Source: Acidimicrobiales bacterium (GTDB lineage Bacteria; Actinomycetota; Acidimicrobiia; Acidimicrobiales; Aldehydirespiratoraceae). From it: DNA of 64,000 bases. Below, one piece after another: positions 62,101-64,000 of this stretch. Below the pieces are notes generated by a model. That model was not told where the DNA came from. It worked only from the letters and a program-made list of their open reading frames with translations, and did not search any database. The DNA is taken from positions 85,726-149,725 of the forward strand of contig JAJCXZ010000077.1 in assembly GCA_029263175.1 (NCBI GenBank). The letters run 5' to 3'. Made by a program: the position numbers and the translations under genes. Each line of letters starts with the position of its first letter. The first letter of the stretch is position 1.

Positions 62101-63197
62101 TGTTCGATTGGAGCCTTGGTGTTTCGGCCATAATCTCCGTGGTTGATCCGCCGCCTCCGGCGATCGCGATAGCAGCGTCGGTGCCCAGCTCTGCGGTGGT
62201 GGGCTTTGTGCCCCTCGTCGGCGAGCAGCTACCGATCTCTGGCCCCATCTCGACGTGGAGTTGGGAGATCGCCGGACCAGGGGGCACGGTGGTCGTGGGC
62301 GGGCAGACAATCAACCACAACTTCCTCGACCCGGGCACCTATCAGCTCACTCTTCACGCCGTCGGCCCAGTGGTTGAGGTGACGGCCACCCGGTCGATCA
62401 CGATCACACCTCCGCCGCCGCCGGAGATCACTTCCCTGGTTGCGACACCATCGGTCGTCACGACCGGCAGCCCCGTCCAGTTCGTTCCGACAACCACCGG
62501 TTCGGTCGTGCAATGGGAATGGGACTATCAAGACAACGGCACCTTCGTGGTCGGCACGTCACCAGGCGAGCACATCTTCAACACTGCCGGCACCCACACT
62601 GTCTGGCTTCGGGTCACCGGTCCTTACGGCCAGACCGATCTGCGGTCGGTCGACATCAATGCGCACGCACCCCCTCAGCCGTCGGTGCCGGCGGCTTCGC
62701 CAGATCTCGCCGTTTACACAACAGGCGACACGGTCGGCTTCACGTCCACCGAGTTGAGCGGTGCCACGGTCACAACATGGGACTGGAATCTCGACAACGG
62801 CGACGATCCGGACATCGACTACAACGACGCGGGGCCGTCGATCAGCCATACGTTCAACACCGCGGGGGTTTGGACGGTCACCGTGACAGCCACCGGTCCA
62901 TCAGGTGCCTCGACGAGCATCTCCACCGTTGTCACAGTCGAGGATCCTGTGCCGCCGCTGATCGCCGGCTTCACGTTCGTCGTCGGCGCAACGCTGGATG
63001 TCACCTTCACCGATACCTCCACCGGACCTTCGATCGACACGTGGACCTGGGACTTCGGCGATGGGGCAGGTGTCAGCTCGTTGCAGAATCCGAGCTACAC
63101 CTATGCGTCGGCGGGTTCCTACACCGTCACGCTGGTTGTCACATCCGGAGCGGAGACGAGTGCGCCGTTCAGCGCTTCGGTCACGATTCCGCCGTGA
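59136..63197 (+). CDS. Large cell-surface protein with propeller-like N-terminal domain and about eleven PKD repeats
   Basis: A 1353-residue exported protein. Residues 1-27 are a signal or anchor helix. Residues about 35-385 look like a WD40/YVTN-type beta propeller (repeated GGLWIPSSSTGEIIYVDV-like strands). A short acidic linker (about 393-420) follows. From about 425 to the end, eleven PKD-like units of 80-90 residues can be counted; eight contain the FGDG motif (usually WDFGDG) and three are degenerate, with WSWEIAG, WEWDYQDNG and WDWNLDNGD at that place. PKD arrays usually form stalk-like or adhesive surface structures or bind polysaccharide. No catalytic domain is seen. The last 17 nt overlap the convergent gene. 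Confidence 0.88.
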   Translation: MRRSWHRVLAVLVVAAVVGLGVTAFQIEPAVVTRVSTPTGGLWIPSSSTGEIIYVDVLSGDVSARVPVAEVGAMLEVSETERGVVVLDRTTGVVSLVDPALHEVIREVQTLAADSDLFDIGSNAIVLGNGTDVAVVDSQVTESASFDFGTDVLSVAAYGDGGIASTSTELIPFDFDVTSAVAPIATTGEHVRLVRAGDQLLEVDEQGVREFGGNDRMCQTQMPGPDAQLVGAPSGWVVAIDRGELRLTDLEPEICRTVQLGAADMQVARPVIAAGRVFVPEPATGVVHIVDPLSQLVESHRVTFVLEDLHIRSRGEIVVAYSANSSLVTVLDADGVTKSFDTAADDQARSVILSEDGSSAVVGGEGGSVAIGLDGAEGVGAADDLLVIDAVVLGAEESNTEPTDVEDPESTQEAPADTAPDELIASYAVSAATVTAGTEVRFVDESTGSPQSWIWDFGDGTGAEGPQVNHTWLEPGTYEVMLFISRGEESAEVTRSITVVPADAALPPSADFTVSAAIVEVGAPISLTDRSHGEIDRWHWDFGDGTSATKPNAVKSWGRAGRYTVTLTVANAEGSDSATISIEVREGLRAPVAVVNASSRQVEAGEPVTFSALSTTDPAKFTWDFGDGRSAVGPTATQIFLQQGTYLVTVRASNDAGSSEASVEIIVVPPTLAPVARIANLPALIEVGDVVVLSSLTTNSPDTESWSFGDGQTGEGSVVQHSWSSPGTFLITLTATNSVGSSVFRTSVVVVPHLPPPIAVIDLFNASPWVGDPVTFTQSSLDATSWLWDFGDGGTSTTANPTHTFLSGGQKTITLTVSNRNGSNSATATIQPRPRPTAAFSVSNLTPRAGQLVTFTDLSVNAASWLWNFGDGTTSILQSPQHAYAAAGSYPVVLTVTSSLGDVAATLPLLIVVDPAAPLLSGVGITSPATTLEPTTISAVVAAASGPITTYQIDFGDGTPNGVGAFGTFQHSYAAAGSYVIQMWAQGPLFDWSLGVSAIISVVDPPPPAIAIAASVPSSAVVGFVPLVGEQLPISGPISTWSWEIAGPGGTVVVGGQTINHNFLDPGTYQLTLHAVGPVVEVTATRSITITPPPPPEITSLVATPSVVTTGSPVQFVPTTTGSVVQWEWDYQDNGTFVVGTSPGEHIFNTAGTHTVWLRVTGPYGQTDLRSVDINAHAPPQPSVPAASPDLAVYTTGDTVGFTSTELSGATVTTWDWNLDNGDDPDIDYNDAGPSISHTFNTAGVWTVTVTATGPSGASTSISTVVTVEDPVPPLIAGFTFVVGATLDVTFTDTSTGPSIDTWTWDFGDGAGVSSLQNPSYTYASAGSYTVTLVVTSGAETSAPFSASVTIPP

Positions 63198-64000
63198 GCG
63201 CTGCGGATCGGTGGCCGCCGTAGCGCGAGGCCGGCGGCGCAGGCGCCCGATGGCGCAAGACGCGCGGATCGATCGTTCGGGCGACTCTGGCCCTCACGCC
63301 GCGAGCCCCGAAGAGTGCGATCTCACCGTCCGCCAGGTGGCCCCATGCGACATCGCCTTCTTGTCGCGTTGATGGCGTCGCCGCGTACAGGGCGCGCGAG
63401 GTCAGCGTTGCCAGCCTGGCCGATGCGGCCCCGAGATCAGCGTCGATCTCGCGAGACATCGCGACGATGTCGCCGATGGTGACCGTCGCCGTGACCGGCA
63501 GGCCCGCTTCGCGCAGTCGATCGACGAGCTCCGCCCATGCTCCCAGAACGCGAGCCTCGGCGGACTGTTTCGCTCGTCGCCTGCGTCGTCGACGGACGTA
63601 GCGAACGACCGGGACGCCGATGACCAGACTGACAGCGAGAGCAAGGAGCGTGATCACGAGGATGCGCCTCGATGAGCTCTCGTTCTGGTCAACCCGGTTG
63701 GCCTCGGTGTCTTCGCCCGGATCGAGTTCACGGGGAAGCAGCTGGGCTTCCACTGCGGTCTGATCGATCAGCGTCGTGGTAGTGGTTGCATCGAGCGAGC
63801 TTTCGCCGGCGGTCTCGGTCCGGGGCACCGGATCGAATTGCACCCATCCTCGGCCGGGAAACGCCACCTCGGTCCAGATGTGCAGGTTGGCCCCCGAAAC
63901 ATCGGCTTCGCTCGTGACATACCCCACGACCAACCGTGAGGGATAGCCAAGCGTCCGGGCCATGAGTGCGTGCAGCGAGGCGAGTTGTTCTGCTCCCGTC
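63181..64000 (-). CDS. Transglutaminase-like (TgpA-type) membrane protein, C-terminal part; catalytic Cys replaced
   Basis: The visible 272 residues begin inside a transglutaminase core (TGAEQLASLHALMARTLGYPS at the window edge) and continue with ANLHIWTEVAFPGRGWVQFD. The usual GxC of the active site is GAE here, so the cysteine is alanine, while the histidine and aspartate positions remain. After a linker, a transmembrane helix (RILVITLLALAVSLVIGVPV) and a basic stop-transfer RRRRRRR lead to a cytoplasmic DUF4129-like domain. Relatives in actinobacteria sit beside MoxR and DUF58 genes; those would be outside the window. The gene may act as a non-catalytic fold. Confidence 0.78.
   Translation of the reverse strand, partial: TGAEQLASLHALMARTLGYPSRLVVGYVTSEADVSGANLHIWTEVAFPGRGWVQFDPVPRTETAGESSLDATTTTTLIDQTAVEAQLLPRELDPGEDTEANRVDQNESSSRRILVITLLALAVSLVIGVPVVRYVRRRRRRRAKQSAEARVLGAWAELVDRLREAGLPVTATVTIGDIVAMSREIDADLGAASARLATLTSRALYAATPSTRQEGDVAWGHLADGEIALFGARGVRARVARTIDPRVLRHRAPAPPASRYGGHRSAALTAES

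Noticed and set aside
1..64000. CRISPR array, rRNA operon, prophage or integrative element
   Set aside because: No regularly spaced repeats, no rRNA, no integrase or phage structural gene was seen; the only mobile-element trace is the IS481 fragment.

Overview
The window is high-GC bacterial DNA with dense genes, many ATGA/GTGA stop-start overlaps and frequent GTG starts. It has actinobacterial hallmarks: an F420/luciferase-like oxidoreductase, TIGR03086/DinB-fold proteins, a WYL regulator and a class III cyclase fused to a P-loop ATPase. An Actinomycetota chromosome, plausibly Acidimicrobiia, is my inference; no rRNA is present to confirm it. Many genes have a TAnnnT box 6-8 nt before the start codon and no Shine-Dalgarno sequence, which points to widespread leaderless transcription.

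1-7.9 kb: an aerobic CO-dehydrogenase-type (form II, AYRGAGR loop) molybdenum hydroxylase locus. MoxR ATPase and VWA maturation genes (coxD/coxE-like) run left with a partial quinone oxidoreductase. A transporter, a CoxG-like protein and coxS-coxL-coxM run right. 8.0-14.2 kb: a degenerate ABC-ATPase half domain, then a tightly coupled operon of a metal-less M24 hydrolase, an Asp/Glu-racemase-fold enzyme (EutA/maleate isomerase type), a fused HyuA-HyuB oxoprolinase/hydantoinase and a small DUF1971 protein. Together these look like ring-hydroxylating and ring-opening catabolism of a nitrogen heterocycle or cyclic amide; the substrate is unknown.

14.2-28.2 kb: housekeeping and accessory metabolism: DUF808 membrane protein, HD-GYP phosphodiesterase, SDR, DinB protein, F420-type oxidoreductase, two MFS transporters, amidohydrolase, alpha/beta hydrolase, homocysteine methyltransferase and nucleoside hydrolase. 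28.2-28.7 kb holds a truncated RND-pump remnant. 29.0-32.4 kb is an FtsX-FtsX-ATPase ABC exporter operon with an SRPBCC protein. 32.4-42.1 kb holds oxidoreductases, a lipoprotein glycoside hydrolase with a discoidin-like domain, a WYL regulator with a palindromic operator facing a divergent TIGR03086 gene, a PEP-utiliser swivel-domain protein and an MFS exporter.

42.1-46.2 kb is a complete glycine-betaine/choline-type ABC importer whose permease gene encodes two fused permease units. 46.2-48.6 kb is a decayed, repeat-rich patch around an aminoglycoside-phosphotransferase-like gene: an IS481 transposase 5' remnant, a three-copy short repeat, a 42-bp perfect palindrome and fragments of a hydrolase-type gene. 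48.6-56.7 kb: a second homocysteine methyltransferase, a cyclase-ATPase regulator, tRNA-Ala(UGC) beside tandem hairpins, DUF427, a kinase and an orphan amino-acid ABC ATPase. 56.8-64.0 kb: an anchored secreted protein, an acyl-CoA dehydrogenase, a 1353-residue PKD-repeat surface protein and the C-terminal part of a transglutaminase-like membrane protein that has lost its catalytic cysteine.
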